In this document: positions 1 through 8,157 of the stretch, piece by piece
How the letters are laid out: each line of letters opens with the position of its first letter
Position numbering within the stretch: position 1 is the stretch's first letter
Assembly: GCF_044466355.1 (NCBI RefSeq)
Contig: NZ_JBITMQ010000007.1
Span: 186,001-250,000, forward strand
Direction of reading: 5' to 3'
Length of the DNA: 64,000 nucleotides
Source: Actinophytocola sp044466355
GTDB lineage: Bacteria > Actinomycetota > Actinomycetes > Mycobacteriales > Pseudonocardiaceae
Made by a program: the position numbers and the translations under genes
Notes under the pieces: generated by a model
Told to the model about the DNA's origin: nothing
What the model saw: only the letters and a program-made list of their open reading frames with translations
Database searches by the model: none

Positions 1-470
1 GCTGACTGGCTGAGCCAAGTCGTGCGCGTGCGGGGGCCTTCGTCGACGCCTCCGCTTCGTTCGCGGCGAAGTGGTGGTGTCACCTCCGCTTCGAATCGGT
101 GATCGGTGGTTGCCGTGCTGCCACGACGTCGTAGCGGCAGGCGGAGGTTTGTCCGTTTTGGGGTTCTCGCTCGCGTCTTACCGGTTGCCAGTTAGCCGCG
201 AAAACCGCCGCTCCAGGGGTAGTCCAGGGTCGCTCGCGAAGCGTGGTGTATGGGTCGCGCTGCGCGATCGTTGCTGCTCGGCGGCGTTTTGTGCAGGCTA
301 CCTGCGCAAACATGCACGTGCATCGAGCTCGGGCGGCTCAGCAGGAGCTGGAGGATCACTCGAAGTTCACGTCGCTACCCCTCGATAAAAAACCGGGTGG
401 TAGGTATTCTTTCATCGTGGCTCAGATCACATGAACGAAGCCGCGGACGACATCTGGGCGGAGGATCGCC
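1..470. other. Left-edge stretch without a recognisable gene
   Basis: I see no gene with family-like sequence in either strand. The short open frames have irregular composition and resemble no protein I know. The 11-bp word CCTCCGCTTCG occurs twice (49-59 and 83-93). Near the right end, 380-412 is locally AT-rich and may hold the promoter and control site of the AfsA-type gene. Confidence 0.5.
385..408 (+). promoter_or_regulatory. Possible butyrolactone-receptor (ARE-like) site upstream of the AfsA-type gene
   Basis: The segment around AAAACCGGGTGGTAGGTATT has the ACCGG core and AT-rich flanks of autoregulatory elements bound by gamma-butyrolactone receptors. Only part of the dyad is symmetric. 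It sits 62-85 bp before the start of an AfsA homologue, where such sites are common. No receptor gene is in the window. This is a weak, position-supported call. Confidence 0.25.
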
Positions 471-1430
471 ATGACTACCGTGCTCAACGAAAACCGGCGG
501 GACTTACTCAACGGCTTATCCGAGTTGGGGGCCGGTGTCCTTTTCCAGCAGACCCTCCCGAGGCATCTGGTGCACCGGGCCGCAGTCTCCGAAGTCTTCC
601 TGACCAACCTCGCCGCCACCCGTGACGGCACCTTCCAGGTCGGCGCGCAGTGGCCGCGCTCCCACCAGTTCTTCGGCCCGAAGTCGCGACTGCACGACCC
701 GATGCTCCTCACCGAGACCATCCGGCAGGCGACGCTCGCGATCGCGCACGAGTTCTACGAGGTGCCGCAGGGGACGCACTTCGTCATGCACGAGATCTCC
801 TACGAGATCACCGAAGAGGGGCTGCGCCTCGGCTGCCGGCCCGCCGACGTCGTCCTCACGGCTGTCGCGCACAGCATTCGCAAGCGTGGCAAGACGGTCG
901 CCGGCATGACCGTCGACTTCACGTGTTACCGCAACGATGTCAAGGTCGGCTCCGGTGGGGTGTCGTTCCGGTGCATCACGGCGGCCACGTACGCGCGGGT
1001 GCGCGGTGACCACATCGACGCGACGGTGGTGACGGAGAAGCAACCGGCTCCGGTCCCGCCGCACCTGGTCGGGCGTTACCAGGACTGCGACGTCGTGCTC
1101 GCACCGTCCGCTATGGACAACCTGTGGCTGGTGCGGGTGGACACCGATCACCCGGTGATGTTCGACCACCCGGTCGACCACGTGCCGGGCATGATGGCCA
1201 TCGAGGCGGCACGCCAGGCCGCACTCCTCGCGACCGGCAGTGCGGAGGGTGTGCCGGTGAAGGGGAAGTTCTCGTTCGAGCACTACATCGAGCTCGACGA
1301 GCCATGCGTCGTCGCCGCGGACACCGCCGCGCACGCCCCGGGGGACGGGCGGAGCTCGGTTCGCGTGAAGTTCGAACAGAGCGGTCGGACCGCCGTGGTG
1401 GGGGATCTCGAACTGCTCGCTCGCACCTGA
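471..1430 (+). CDS. AfsA/ScbA-type gamma-butyrolactone biosynthesis protein
   Basis: The 319-residue protein has the two hotdog-fold repeats of the A-factor biosynthesis (AfsA) family. The first lies around residues 50-170, with SHQFFGP and a TETIRQA helix. The second lies around residues 215-300, with HPVDHVPGMMAIEAARQA. AfsA homologues condense a beta-ketoacyl-ACP with dihydroxyacetone phosphate to make butyrolactone signals. Length matches the family. GGAGGA at 460-465 sets the ATG at 471. No receptor or ketoreductase partner is adjacent, so it looks like an orphan synthase. A SARP and a LuxR-type regulator follow on the other strand, which would suit control of secondary metabolism. The family call is firm; the exact signal is unknown. 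Confidence 0.88.
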   Translation: MTTVLNENRRDLLNGLSELGAGVLFQQTLPRHLVHRAAVSEVFLTNLAATRDGTFQVGAQWPRSHQFFGPKSRLHDPMLLTETIRQATLAIAHEFYEVPQGTHFVMHEISYEITEEGLRLGCRPADVVLTAVAHSIRKRGKTVAGMTVDFTCYRNDVKVGSGGVSFRCITAATYARVRGDHIDATVVTEKQPAPVPPHLVGRYQDCDVVLAPSAMDNLWLVRVDTDHPVMFDHPVDHVPGMMAIEAARQAALLATGSAEGVPVKGKFSFEHYIELDEPCVVAADTAAHAPGDGRSSVRVKFEQSGRTAVVGDLELLART

Positions 1431-1731
1431 GCGCCCGTCCGGCCCGAATGCGAGGCCGCCATCTTTTTCAGTGCCGACCCGTCAGCGGCGACGTGTCACA
1501 CGATTCGCGCGACCACCACCTGTCGCGCAATCCAGGTAAGCGGCCGGCCCGGGTAGTCGGTGCGCCCGCACGAACTGCACGCACTGACGTCGCCGCTCGC
1601 CCATCAGGCGAGCGCACCCGGACCGACCGGTCTGGTTCTTGCGACCGACCGCCAATCTCGCTCCGCCGACCGATTGCCGTGCCGCGGCCGCGCGCAGGAC
1701 AATCGAAACAACGTTGAGATGGGGAGCGAAG
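1431..1731. other. Intergenic region, no gene seen
   Basis: About 300 bases between the AfsA-type gene and a small hypothetical gene. I found no protein-like reading frame, strong terminator hairpin or repeat. The promoter of the downstream small gene presumably lies in its last 100 bases, but I see no clear -10/-35 pair. Confidence 0.4.
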
Positions 1732-2040
1732 ATGGGCGAAGACCTCGGCTTTCCCGGCAACCGCGAGCTGCTCGAGCGGCAGCTGGCCAAGGCCACGACA
1801 CAGGTGCTGTTCCTGGCGCAGGACGCCCCGCCGGGCCATCACTCGCTGGCCGAACGCGCCACGGAGATGATTCGCGGCGTGGAGATCATGCCGGCGGAGG
1901 AACGTTTCTGGACCACCGAGCCGTCCCCGGCCGCCGTCGAGACCGCGGCGAAGGACGGCATCCCGCCGGACATCGCCGAGGCCTACGTCCGTGCGAAGAC
2001 CGAGGTGAAGGCCCTCCTGGCGGAGGCGTTCCCGAGCTGA
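1732..2040 (+). CDS. Small hypothetical protein (102 aa)
   Basis: I do not recognise this family. The ATG at 1732 is chosen over the frame's first ATG at 1639 because GGGGAG (1721-1726) lies at good ribosome-binding distance and the upstream extension looks like non-coding translation. The protein is soluble, acidic and mostly helical. It starts MGEDLGFPGNRELLERQL and ends with a helix rich in K, E and A (AYVRAKTEVKALLAEAF). There are no cysteines, signal peptide or membrane segment. It stands alone between the AfsA-type gene and a dispersed repeat, convergent with the SARP gene. Codon use with high GC in third positions supports a real gene. Confidence 0.6.
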   Translation: MGEDLGFPGNRELLERQLAKATTQVLFLAQDAPPGHHSLAERATEMIRGVEIMPAEERFWTTEPSPAAVETAAKDGIPPDIAEAYVRAKTEVKALLAEAFPS

Positions 2041-2165
2041 CCGACTCCGGCGCGAGCCGATACGCGCGTGGCCTGTTTTGGCTTGGTTGAGCCAGAACAG
2101 GCCGCACGCGCCGGTGAACCCCCAGCCCCGCCCGAACCGCATCGGCTCGCGCGCGCGTTACCCAG

Positions 2166-2271
2166 CCCCCACCCGATCCCGGGGGCGTCCCGCCGTGCCA
2201 GTCTACCGGGTAGGGCTGACATTTTCGCGGGTTTGCGCCGGGCTGTGGACAACTGGGGCGGTTGTGGACAA
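2166..2271 (+). repeat. Dispersed intergenic element copy A with two DnaA-box-like motifs
   Basis: This is one of three related stretches (others at 6487-6593 and 37107-37212). All share a CCCGGGGGC core, a CCCGCC/TGCCAGTCTA block, and a tail with two TGTGGACAA motifs. Here the motifs are at 2244-2252 and 2263-2271, starting 19 bp apart as in the other copies. TGTGGACAA is the complement of the consensus DnaA box TTGTCCACA. The copy fills the gap between two convergent genes and abuts the SARP stop codon. Function is unknown. Confidence 0.8.
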
Positions 2272-3117
2272 TCAGCGGTTGGTGTGCTGTGCGGCCAGTC
2301 GTGCCAGCAGCCGTGCCTGCCTGGTCACCAGGGCGTCGATCTTGTGCTGTAGTTCGGCCACTTCCCGGGTCAGGTCGTTGTCCGGGGGCGCAGGGGTGTC
2401 CGTGTGAACGGCCTGTGCCCGGGCCCGCAGTGCGGGGCCGGGTTCCACCCCCAGCTCCGTGATGAACCGCGTTCGTGCCCGGCCGTACACCGCCAGCGCG
2501 TCCGACTGGCGGCCTGCCCGGGACAGCGCCTGCATCAGCTGGTCGTAGAACCGTTCGCGCAGCGGGAAGAGCGCCGTCGCCTCGGTCAGGTCGGCGATCA
2601 CCTCGGCATGACGGCCGTTCGCCAGGCACCCGTCGTACAACGCCTCCATCGCCGTCATGCGGAGTTCCTCCAGCGCGGACGCTTCTCCCGCGCAGATGTC
2701 GCCCGTTACGCAGCCGTCCAGCGCCGGGCCCCGCCACAGGGACAGCGCCGCGCGCAGCAGCGGCGTGGGGTCCGGTGCTGTGCGTGACGCCGTTATCAGG
2801 CGGGTGAACTCGGACGCGTCGGTCTCGCCCTCGTTGAGTTGCAGGGTGTAGCCGGGTGGCTGGGTTGCCAGACGGTCCTCCGCGCAGGTTGTCGCGATCG
2901 TCTTGCGCAGTCTGCCGATGTGTGCCTGGAGCGCGTTGACCGCGTTGGCCGGCGGGTTGGCGGCCCACAGCTCCTCGATGAGCTTGCTCATCGACACTGT
3001 TCGGCCCGCTCGTACCACCAGCGTGGCGAGCAGGGCGCGCCGTTTCGCGCCACTGATGTGGATCCGGGTGCCCTGGTCGTCCACGATCTCCAGTGAGCCC
3101 AGTATGCGCAGGCGCAT
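2272..3117 (-). CDS. SARP-family transcriptional activator
   Basis: The 281-residue protein has the short SARP layout. An OmpR-type winged helix covers about residues 1-95 (MRLRILGSLEIVDDQGTRIHISGAKRRALLATLVVRAG, with SMSKLIEELWAANPP and LQAHIGRLRKTI in the DNA-binding half). It is followed by a bacterial transcriptional activation domain to about residue 245 and a coiled-coil-like tail. SARPs bind direct heptamer repeats and activate antibiotic clusters. The start overlaps the stop of the LuxR-type gene (TGATG at 3117), so the pair is probably translationally coupled. No NB-ARC or TPR extension is present. The target cluster is not visible here. Confidence 0.9.
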   Translation of the reverse strand: MRLRILGSLEIVDDQGTRIHISGAKRRALLATLVVRAGRTVSMSKLIEELWAANPPANAVNALQAHIGRLRKTIATTCAEDRLATQPPGYTLQLNEGETDASEFTRLITASRTAPDPTPLLRAALSLWRGPALDGCVTGDICAGEASALEELRMTAMEALYDGCLANGRHAEVIADLTEATALFPLRERFYDQLMQALSRAGRQSDALAVYGRARTRFITELGVEPGPALRARAQAVHTDTPAPPDNDLTREVAELQHKIDALVTRQARLLARLAAQHTNR

Positions 3118-3881
3118 CAGCTGTGTTCGCTCTTCGCCAGGCCGGTCTGGTACGCGTAGATCACCGCGTGTATCCGGTTCCGGAGGCCCAGTTTGGCCAG
3201 CAGGTTCTGCATGTGGGACTTCACGGTGTGCTCGGAAACAGTGAGGTCACGGGCTATCTCCGCGTTCGACATGCCCTGTGCCACCAATGCCAGCACGTCG
3301 CACTCGCGGTCTGACAGGCCCGCGTCCTGTGCCGGCTCCCGGTTCGCCATCCGGACCACCTCGCCTACCGGGTCCGCCTTCCGCAGCGCGAACCCCGCCG
3401 CCGCCACTCGTACCGCGGCCACCACCTCTTCGGGGGTCGCCCATGCGGGTAGGGAACCGCAGACGCAGCCGTCGATGTTCGGCGCGGACTCGCCGTCCCG
3501 GACGCCGATGCTCAGCACCCGCACCACGCGGCCTGTGCGGCGGATCGCGGTCAGGATCGGCGCGGTCTCCGCGTCGTCCACCCCGTGCAGCAGCACCACG
3601 TCCGGGTGGCGCGTGGCCAGCGTGGCGAACACGCCAGGGCCCGGCCGGTGCTCACCGACGACGACCATGCCGGGCTCGTCCTCCAGCGCGGCGAGCACCC
3701 CCCGGCGCGCCAGCACGTCGTCGCCGACCACCTGCACCCGGATGCCGACCAGCTCGTCCCCGTCCGCCGGTCGTGGGCCGGGCACCGGTGCCCAGTCGTC
3801 CTGGCCTCGCAGCACCCGCACCGCGTGCCCGGCCACGGCTCTCAACGTCGGCGGATCCGTCGCGTTCGTCCACTGGTCCAT
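3117..3881 (-). CDS. LuxR/NarL-family regulator with degenerate receiver domain
   Basis: The C-terminal 65 residues are a typical LuxR helix-turn-helix (LSDRECDVLALVAQGMSNAEIA, then LTVSEHTVKSHMQNLLAKLGL). Before it lies a receiver-like fold (about residues 45-165), but the phospho-acceptor position reads HPDVVLLHGVDD, without the usual aspartate after the beta strand. It may therefore act without phosphorylation. No sensor kinase is nearby. I prefer the ATG at 3881, which has GAGG 8 nt upstream, over a GTG at 3908. The gene precedes and overlaps the SARP gene by one base, suggesting one operon in which both regulators are made together. Confidence 0.85.
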   Translation of the reverse strand: MDQWTNATDPPTLRAVAGHAVRVLRGQDDWAPVPGPRPADGDELVGIRVQVVGDDVLARRGVLAALEDEPGMVVVGEHRPGPGVFATLATRHPDVVLLHGVDDAETAPILTAIRRTGRVVRVLSIGVRDGESAPNIDGCVCGSLPAWATPEEVVAAVRVAAAGFALRKADPVGEVVRMANREPAQDAGLSDRECDVLALVAQGMSNAEIARDLTVSEHTVKSHMQNLLAKLGLRNRIHAVIYAYQTGLAKSEHS

Positions 3882-3988
3882 CGAACTCGCCTCGCCCCTG
3901 CTGTACACACTCCTCCGGCGATCTACACGCTACGGCGGGGCCTGCCGGGAACGCGCTTTCGTTGAGCGGTCTTCAATCCGGCGGCGGA

Positions 3989-4651
3989 TCAGCCCTCGAC
4001 CAGCGCGAGCGCGAAACCGTCGTACCCCTTCTCGCCGACGGTCTGGATGATCGTGGCCGACACGCGTGGCTCGTTCGCGATCATCGACGCCAGTTCGCGG
4101 GTGCCGAGCACGGACGGGTCGGTGCTGGTCGCGTCGATCACCAGGCCACTGCGCACCACGTTGTCGACGATGATCACGCTGCCCGGCCGGGAGTGGTCGA
4201 GCGCCCACTGGAAGTACTTCGGGTTGTTGACCTTGTCTGCGTCGATGAAGAACAGGTCGAACGGGCCCTCGCCGGCGATCGTGGGCAGCGTGTCGAGTGC
4301 GGCGCCGACCTTCACCTCGACGCGGTCGGCGAGGCCCGCCGCCGCGATGTTCGCCGTGGCGATCTCCGCGTGCACCAGGTCGTACTCGAGCGTGATCAGC
4401 TTGCCGTCCGGCGGGAGCGCGCGGGCCAGCCAGATGGTGCTGTACCCGGCGAGGGTGCCGATCTCGAGGACGGTGCGCGCGCCGTGGACACGCGCGATCA
4501 GGTTGAGCAGCTTGCCCTGGTTGGGTGCGACCGAGATCTGCGGCATCCCGGCCTTCGCGCCCGCCTCGAGCGCGCCGTCGAGCGCGGGGTCCGCGCCGAT
4601 GAGCAGGCCGGAGATGTAGTCGTCGACTTCTGTCCACACGCGTTGGGTCAT
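3989..4651 (-). CDS. Class I SAM-dependent O-methyltransferase (CCoAOMT-like)
   Basis: The 220-residue protein matches the Methyltransf_3 family, which methylates catechol-type or phenylpropanoid hydroxyls using a divalent metal. Motifs run in the expected order: the SAM-binding loop VLEIGTLAGYSTIWLARAL (about 60-78), the acidic residue in ITLEYD, FDLFFIDADK (about 130) for metal and SAM contacts, and IIVDNVVRSG. Length is standard. It lies 7 nt downstream of the MarR gene on the same strand, so the two are probably co-transcribed. The substrate cannot be read from sequence. Confidence 0.9.
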   Translation of the reverse strand: MTQRVWTEVDDYISGLLIGADPALDGALEAGAKAGMPQISVAPNQGKLLNLIARVHGARTVLEIGTLAGYSTIWLARALPPDGKLITLEYDLVHAEIATANIAAAGLADRVEVKVGAALDTLPTIAGEGPFDLFFIDADKVNNPKYFQWALDHSRPGSVIIVDNVVRSGLVIDATSTDPSVLGTRELASMIANEPRVSATIIQTVGEKGYDGFALALVEG

Positions 4652-4658
4652 GCCGCCA

Positions 4659-5108
4659 TTATTCGCGGTTCAGTTCGCGTTCGAACGTCCCGAGCGTGTC
4701 GACGAACACGCGTCGCTGCTCGTCGGTGAGCGGCTCGAGCGCGACCTGCCAGGCCCGCGCCGACGCCGACATCCACGCGTCGACGGCCGCCGCCCGGTCC
4801 TCGGCGATGCTCACGATGGTCCGCCGCCGGTCGGCCTCGTCCTCGCGCCGGACGAGGAGGCCCTTCTTGCTCAGCTCGCTGATCATCAGGCTGACCGTCG
4901 CGGGTGCGACCTCGAGGCGGCGCGCGAGTTCGTTGACGGGCATGGGGCCGTCGAACTGCAGGTAGGCGAACAGCGAGCGGTGCCGAGGGGCCAGCGACAA
5001 CGACGCCAGTTCCGGTGGGACGGGGGACCGCTTGAGACGGCCCACGACGCGTGGCATGAGCAGCAGGAGAGCGCGCACCGATTCCTTGAGGCCAAGGCCC
5101 GTTGACAT
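4659..5108 (-). CDS. MarR-family transcriptional regulator (efflux repressor)
   Basis: The 149-residue winged-helix protein contains the MarR recognition helix and wing (VNELARRLEVAPATVSLMISELSKKGLL followed by RREDEADRRRTIVSI). The ATG at 5108 is chosen because AAAGG lies just upstream; the frame's earlier ATG at 5144 would place the operator inside the gene. It is divergent from an MFS exporter across a 63-bp gap that contains a 17-bp perfect inverted repeat. This is the usual arrangement for a repressor that controls both itself and a pump and is released by the pump's substrate. The ligand is unknown. Confidence 0.9.
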   Translation of the reverse strand: MSTGLGLKESVRALLLLMPRVVGRLKRSPVPPELASLSLAPRHRSLFAYLQFDGPMPVNELARRLEVAPATVSLMISELSKKGLLVRREDEADRRRTIVSIAEDRAAAVDAWMSASARAWQVALEPLTDEQRRVFVDTLGTFERELNRE

Positions 5109-5128
5109 ACCTTTGTCTTCCAAATAGA

Positions 5129-5145
5129 TTTGCTTGCAAAGCAAA
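5129..5145. promoter_or_regulatory. MarR operator between regulator and exporter
   Basis: TTTGCTTGCAAAGCAAA is an inverted repeat with perfect 7-bp arms around GCA. It lies between the divergent starts at 5108 and 5172, in the AT-rich centre of the intergenic region. Size and symmetry fit a MarR dimer site that would cover both promoters. Confidence 0.75.
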
Positions 5146-5171
5146 GCTGTCGGGTCAGGGGGAAGGGTACC

Positions 5172-6434
5172 GTGGTGGACCGGTGGGTGCTGGTGGTCGC
5201 GGCGAGCCTCGCGATCTTCGTGGCGCAGCTCGACGCGACGATCGTCAACGTCGCGCTGCCGTCGATCGCGGACGCGTCGGTGGGGCAGTGGGTGGTGCTC
5301 GGTTACCTCGCGCCGATCATCGGGCTCGCGTTGTGCGCGGGCCGGTGGGTGGACGCGAACGATCCGCGACGCGCGCTTCGGTCGGCGTGTCTCGGGTTCG
5401 CGGTGTTCACGGTCCTGTGCGGGCTGTCGCCGTCGGTCGGCTGGCTGATCGCCGCCCGGGTCGGGCAGGGCACGTTCGCGGTGGTGCTGCTGGCGCTGGC
5501 GCCGGTCCTGACGACCGTGGCGGTGTCGCCGTCGAAGCGGGCGCGGGCGTTCGGGATCTCGATGTTGTTCGGCACGGCGGGCGGGATGACCGGACCGGTG
5601 CTGGGTGGATGGCTGGTCGAGTCGTTCGGGTGGCCGTGGATCTTCTACGTGACCGTGCCGGTGCTCGTGCTGGTCGTGGTGCTGTCGGCGCGGGCGCTGC
5701 CGTTGGGGGATCGGCTCACGCCGCCGTCGCTCGCCGAGGCCGTGACGTTCGGCGGCGGGGCCGTGAGTGTCCTGTTGGGACTGTCCGTGAGCCCGTGGTT
5801 CCTGGTGGGCGCGGTACTGCTGGTGGTGTGGTGGCGGGGTGCGTCGGCGGTGCGTGCGCTGCTGAAGTCACCGGGGGTGCTGGGGCCACACGTCGCGCTC
5901 GTGTTCGTCTACTCGGGACTGTTCCTGGTGACGTTCGTGTTGCCGTTCTTCCTGCGAGACCCGAGTACGGCGGGTTGGGTGCTGCTGGCGTTCCCGGTGT
6001 CGGCGCTGCTGACGGCGTACGCCGCGGGGCAGGTCGCGGACCGGGTGGGGACGCGGGTGGTCGCGCTGTGCGGGGTCGGGGTGATCGCGGCGGGGCTCGC
6101 GTCGCTGGTCGTGGCAGGCGGGGCGCCGGGGGACATCGCGTGGCGGTTGGCGCTGGTGGGGGCCGGGTTCGGGTTGTTCAACGGGCAGGTGCAGGTGTTC
6201 CTGATGGGCAACGCGCCCCGGGAGCGGCTCGGGGTGACGGCCGCGACGTCGAACCTGGTGCGACAGGTGGGGATCGCGGCCGGGTCGGCGGCCGGAGCGG
6301 CGTTGTGGTCGGCGGTGGGCGGGCTGGTGGCACTGCGGGTGGGGTTCGCCGTGGCGCTCGGCTCGGTGCTGGTGTGCGGGCTGGCGTTGTTGCGCAGCAA
6401 GACAAAAGTGCTGGTCGCAGACGGTGCGCCGTGA
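5172..6434 (+). CDS. MFS multidrug exporter (DHA2-like)
   Basis: The 420-residue polytopic membrane protein begins with the signature LDATIVNVALPSI (residues about 19-31), typical of the DHA2 drug:H+ antiporter branch (EmrB/QacA type). At least eleven hydrophobic helices follow, including AFGISMLFGTAGGMTGPVLGGWL (antiporter motif C-like). The protein is shorter than most 14-helix DHA2 members. The GTG at 5172 follows AGGGGGAAGGG at 5157-5167. Its expression is most likely controlled by the divergent MarR protein. The substrate is unknown; the O-methyltransferase behind the MarR gene hints at a phenolic compound, which is inference. Confidence 0.88.
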   Translation: MVDRWVLVVAASLAIFVAQLDATIVNVALPSIADASVGQWVVLGYLAPIIGLALCAGRWVDANDPRRALRSACLGFAVFTVLCGLSPSVGWLIAARVGQGTFAVVLLALAPVLTTVAVSPSKRARAFGISMLFGTAGGMTGPVLGGWLVESFGWPWIFYVTVPVLVLVVVLSARALPLGDRLTPPSLAEAVTFGGGAVSVLLGLSVSPWFLVGAVLLVVWWRGASAVRALLKSPGVLGPHVALVFVYSGLFLVTFVLPFFLRDPSTAGWVLLAFPVSALLTAYAAGQVADRVGTRVVALCGVGVIAAGLASLVVAGGAPGDIAWRLALVGAGFGLFNGQVQVFLMGNAPRERLGVTAATSNLVRQVGIAAGSAAGAALWSAVGGLVALRVGFAVALGSVLVCGLALLRSKTKVLVADGAP

Positions 6435-6486
6435 GCGCGACCGACGACGTCACGGGCTCGCGAACCAAGGACCGTCGCGTAAGCAA

Positions 6487-6593
6487 CCCCCACCCGATCC
6501 CGGGGGCCACCCGCCATGCCAGTCTACCAGGGGGTACCGACGAAGTCGGGGTTTCGTGGGGCGCCTGTGGACAACCGGGTGAGCTGTGGACAA
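6487..6593 (+). repeat. Dispersed intergenic element copy B with two DnaA-box-like motifs
   Basis: This is the second copy of the element seen at 2166 and 37107. The two TGTGGACAA motifs are at 6566-6574 and 6585-6593, again 19 bp apart. The TGCCAGTCTA block begins 47-49 bp before the first motif. The copy lies between convergent genes (MFS exporter and DDN-type reductase). Confidence 0.8.
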
Positions 6594-6640
6594 CCGGGGG
6601 CCCGGCTGCGCGGTCCGGTGTTCCGCGCAGCCGGGGGTGG

Positions 6641-7078
6641 TCAGTTCTTCGGGGTCAGGACGAAGACCGGGATCTCGCGGTCGGTCTTCTTCTGGTAGTC
6701 GGCGTAGTTGGGGAACGCGTCCACGGCGATCGCCCACCACCTGGCCTTTTCCTCGCCCGTCACCTCTCGGGCCACCATGTCCTGTTTGGTCGGGCCGTCC
6801 TGCAGTTCGACCTCGGGATGCGACTTCACGTTGTGGTACCAGACCGGGTGCTTCGGTGCGCCGCCGAGCGAGGCCACCACCGCGTACTCGCCGTCGTGTG
6901 CCACGCGCATCAGCGGCGTCTTGCGGATCTTGCCGGACCTGGCGCCCTTCGTGGTCAGGATGACCACCGGCAGGCCGATCATGGTGTTGCCGCGGGTGCC
7001 GCCGGAGCTTTCGTACTCTTCGACCTGCTTGCGAGCCCGGTCGGACGGGCTCGGCTCGTACTCACCGTGGAGAGGCAT
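6641..7078 (-). CDS. Deazaflavin (F420)-dependent nitroreductase/quinone reductase, DDN family
   Basis: The 145-residue protein has the split-barrel DDN core. It contains VVILTTKGARSGKIRKTPLMRV (about residues 38-59), then HDGEYAVVASLGGAPKHPVWYHNV, the F420-binding signature, and a C-terminal FPNYADYQKKTDREIPVFVL segment. DDN enzymes use reduced F420 to reduce quinones or nitro compounds. I choose the ATG at 7078, which is preceded by GGGGG; an upstream GTG would overlap the GH5 gene. It follows the glycosidase operon on the same strand but probably has an unrelated role. Confidence 0.88.
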   Translation of the reverse strand: MPLHGEYEPSPSDRARKQVEEYESSGGTRGNTMIGLPVVILTTKGARSGKIRKTPLMRVAHDGEYAVVASLGGAPKHPVWYHNVKSHPEVELQDGPTKQDMVAREVTGEEKARWWAIAVDAFPNYADYQKKTDREIPVFVLTPKN

Positions 7079-7116
7079 GCCCCCAGTGAACACGAAGCCG
7101 AGCCCGTCCGCAGGGC

Positions 7117-8133
7117 TCACGCGATCCGGTCACGCACCCACTGGCCCGCCGGCTTCAGTCGGGACGTGCCGGCGAACGGACCGCTCGGGCACGTGCCCTC
7201 GATGAACACGGCACCGCTGCGGAAGTCGTCCGAGAAGTTCCAGTTCGTCCAGCTGATCTGCTTCTGTGCGGCCAGGTCCAGATAGCGCTGGGCCATCGCG
7301 AAGTCGTTCGGGCCGTCGCCCGTGTACTCCTGGGTGCCGAACTCCGTGATGAACATCGGGACTCGGTCGGCCGCGCGGGACAGCGCGTTCAGGTACTCGT
7401 CGCCGTGGGAGGCGGCGTAGAAGTGGAACGTGTACATGATGTTCGATGCCGACACCGGGTTGTCGACCACCTCGGACTCGTTCGCGCCGTCCGAGACGCC
7501 CAGCGACGACCACGCGCGGGTGCCGACCAGGATCGGGGTCTCCGGGTCGATCGCCCGGATCACCGGGATCAGCTCCTCGGCGTAGCCCTTGATCCGTGAC
7601 CACGACACGCCGCTCGGCTCGTTCGCGATCTCGTACAGCAGGTTGGTCTGGTGGCCGTGCCTGCGTGCGATCTCGGAGAAGAACGTCTTGGCGCGCGACA
7701 GGTTGTAGTACGGGTCGCCGGGGTCGAGCATGTGCCAGTCGACGATCGCGTACATGCCGCGCGCGGTCACCTTGTCGATGATCGACGACACCAGGTTCGT
7801 GTACCCGGCGGGGTCGGTCTCGTAGCCGCCCTCCTGGACGTACATCGAGATGCGCATGACCGACGCGCCCCAGTCGTGGGCGAGGGCGTCGAGCGACGCG
7901 TCGTTGACGCACTGGCGGTACCACTGCAGGCCGTGCGTGCTCATGCCGCGCAGCTGCACGACCTGACGTTCGTCATCGCAGAGCTTCACGCCGCAGACCT
8001 TCAGCTGGCCGTGGGCGGCCGCGAACGTCTCGGCGGGCGCGGGTTCGGCGGGCGCCGTTCCCGTCGGGACCACAAAGGACAGTGCGAGCAGCGGTATGAG
8101 CAGGGCGGACAGTCTCTTCTTCGTCCCCGACAC
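7117..8133 (-). CDS. Secreted GH5 endoglucanase (cellulase family)
   Basis: The 338-residue precursor has a Sec signal peptide (KKRLSALLIPLLALSFVVPTGTAPA). A single GH5 catalytic domain covers about residues 45-335. The acid/base glutamate is in LLYEIANEPSG and the nucleophile is in MFITEFGTQEY; VQLRGMSTHG and IVDWHM also match. No carbohydrate-binding module is attached. The start is GTG, with GGGAG upstream. It is the last gene of the sugar operon, 24 nt after the kinase. It would release beta-glucan fragments outside the cell for the ABC importer encoded upstream. Confidence 0.9.
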   Translation of the reverse strand: MSGTKKRLSALLIPLLALSFVVPTGTAPAEPAPAETFAAAHGQLKVCGVKLCDDERQVVQLRGMSTHGLQWYRQCVNDASLDALAHDWGASVMRISMYVQEGGYETDPAGYTNLVSSIIDKVTARGMYAIVDWHMLDPGDPYYNLSRAKTFFSEIARRHGHQTNLLYEIANEPSGVSWSRIKGYAEELIPVIRAIDPETPILVGTRAWSSLGVSDGANESEVVDNPVSASNIMYTFHFYAASHGDEYLNALSRAADRVPMFITEFGTQEYTGDGPNDFAMAQRYLDLAAQKQISWTNWNFSDDFRSGAVFIEGTCPSGPFAGTSRLKPAGQWVRDRIA

Positions 8134-8157
8134 AGGGGTCTCCCTTCTTGGCAGGGG

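Noticed and set aside
71..474. Several short open frames at the left edge
   Set aside because: They overlap on both strands, lack ribosome-binding sites or family resemblance, and have uneven third-position GC.
5102..7285. 727-codon plus-strand frame over the MFS exporter and DDN gene
   Set aside because: Wrong frame of the exporter and antisense to the DDN-type reductase; glycine/arginine-rich translation typical of a shadow frame.
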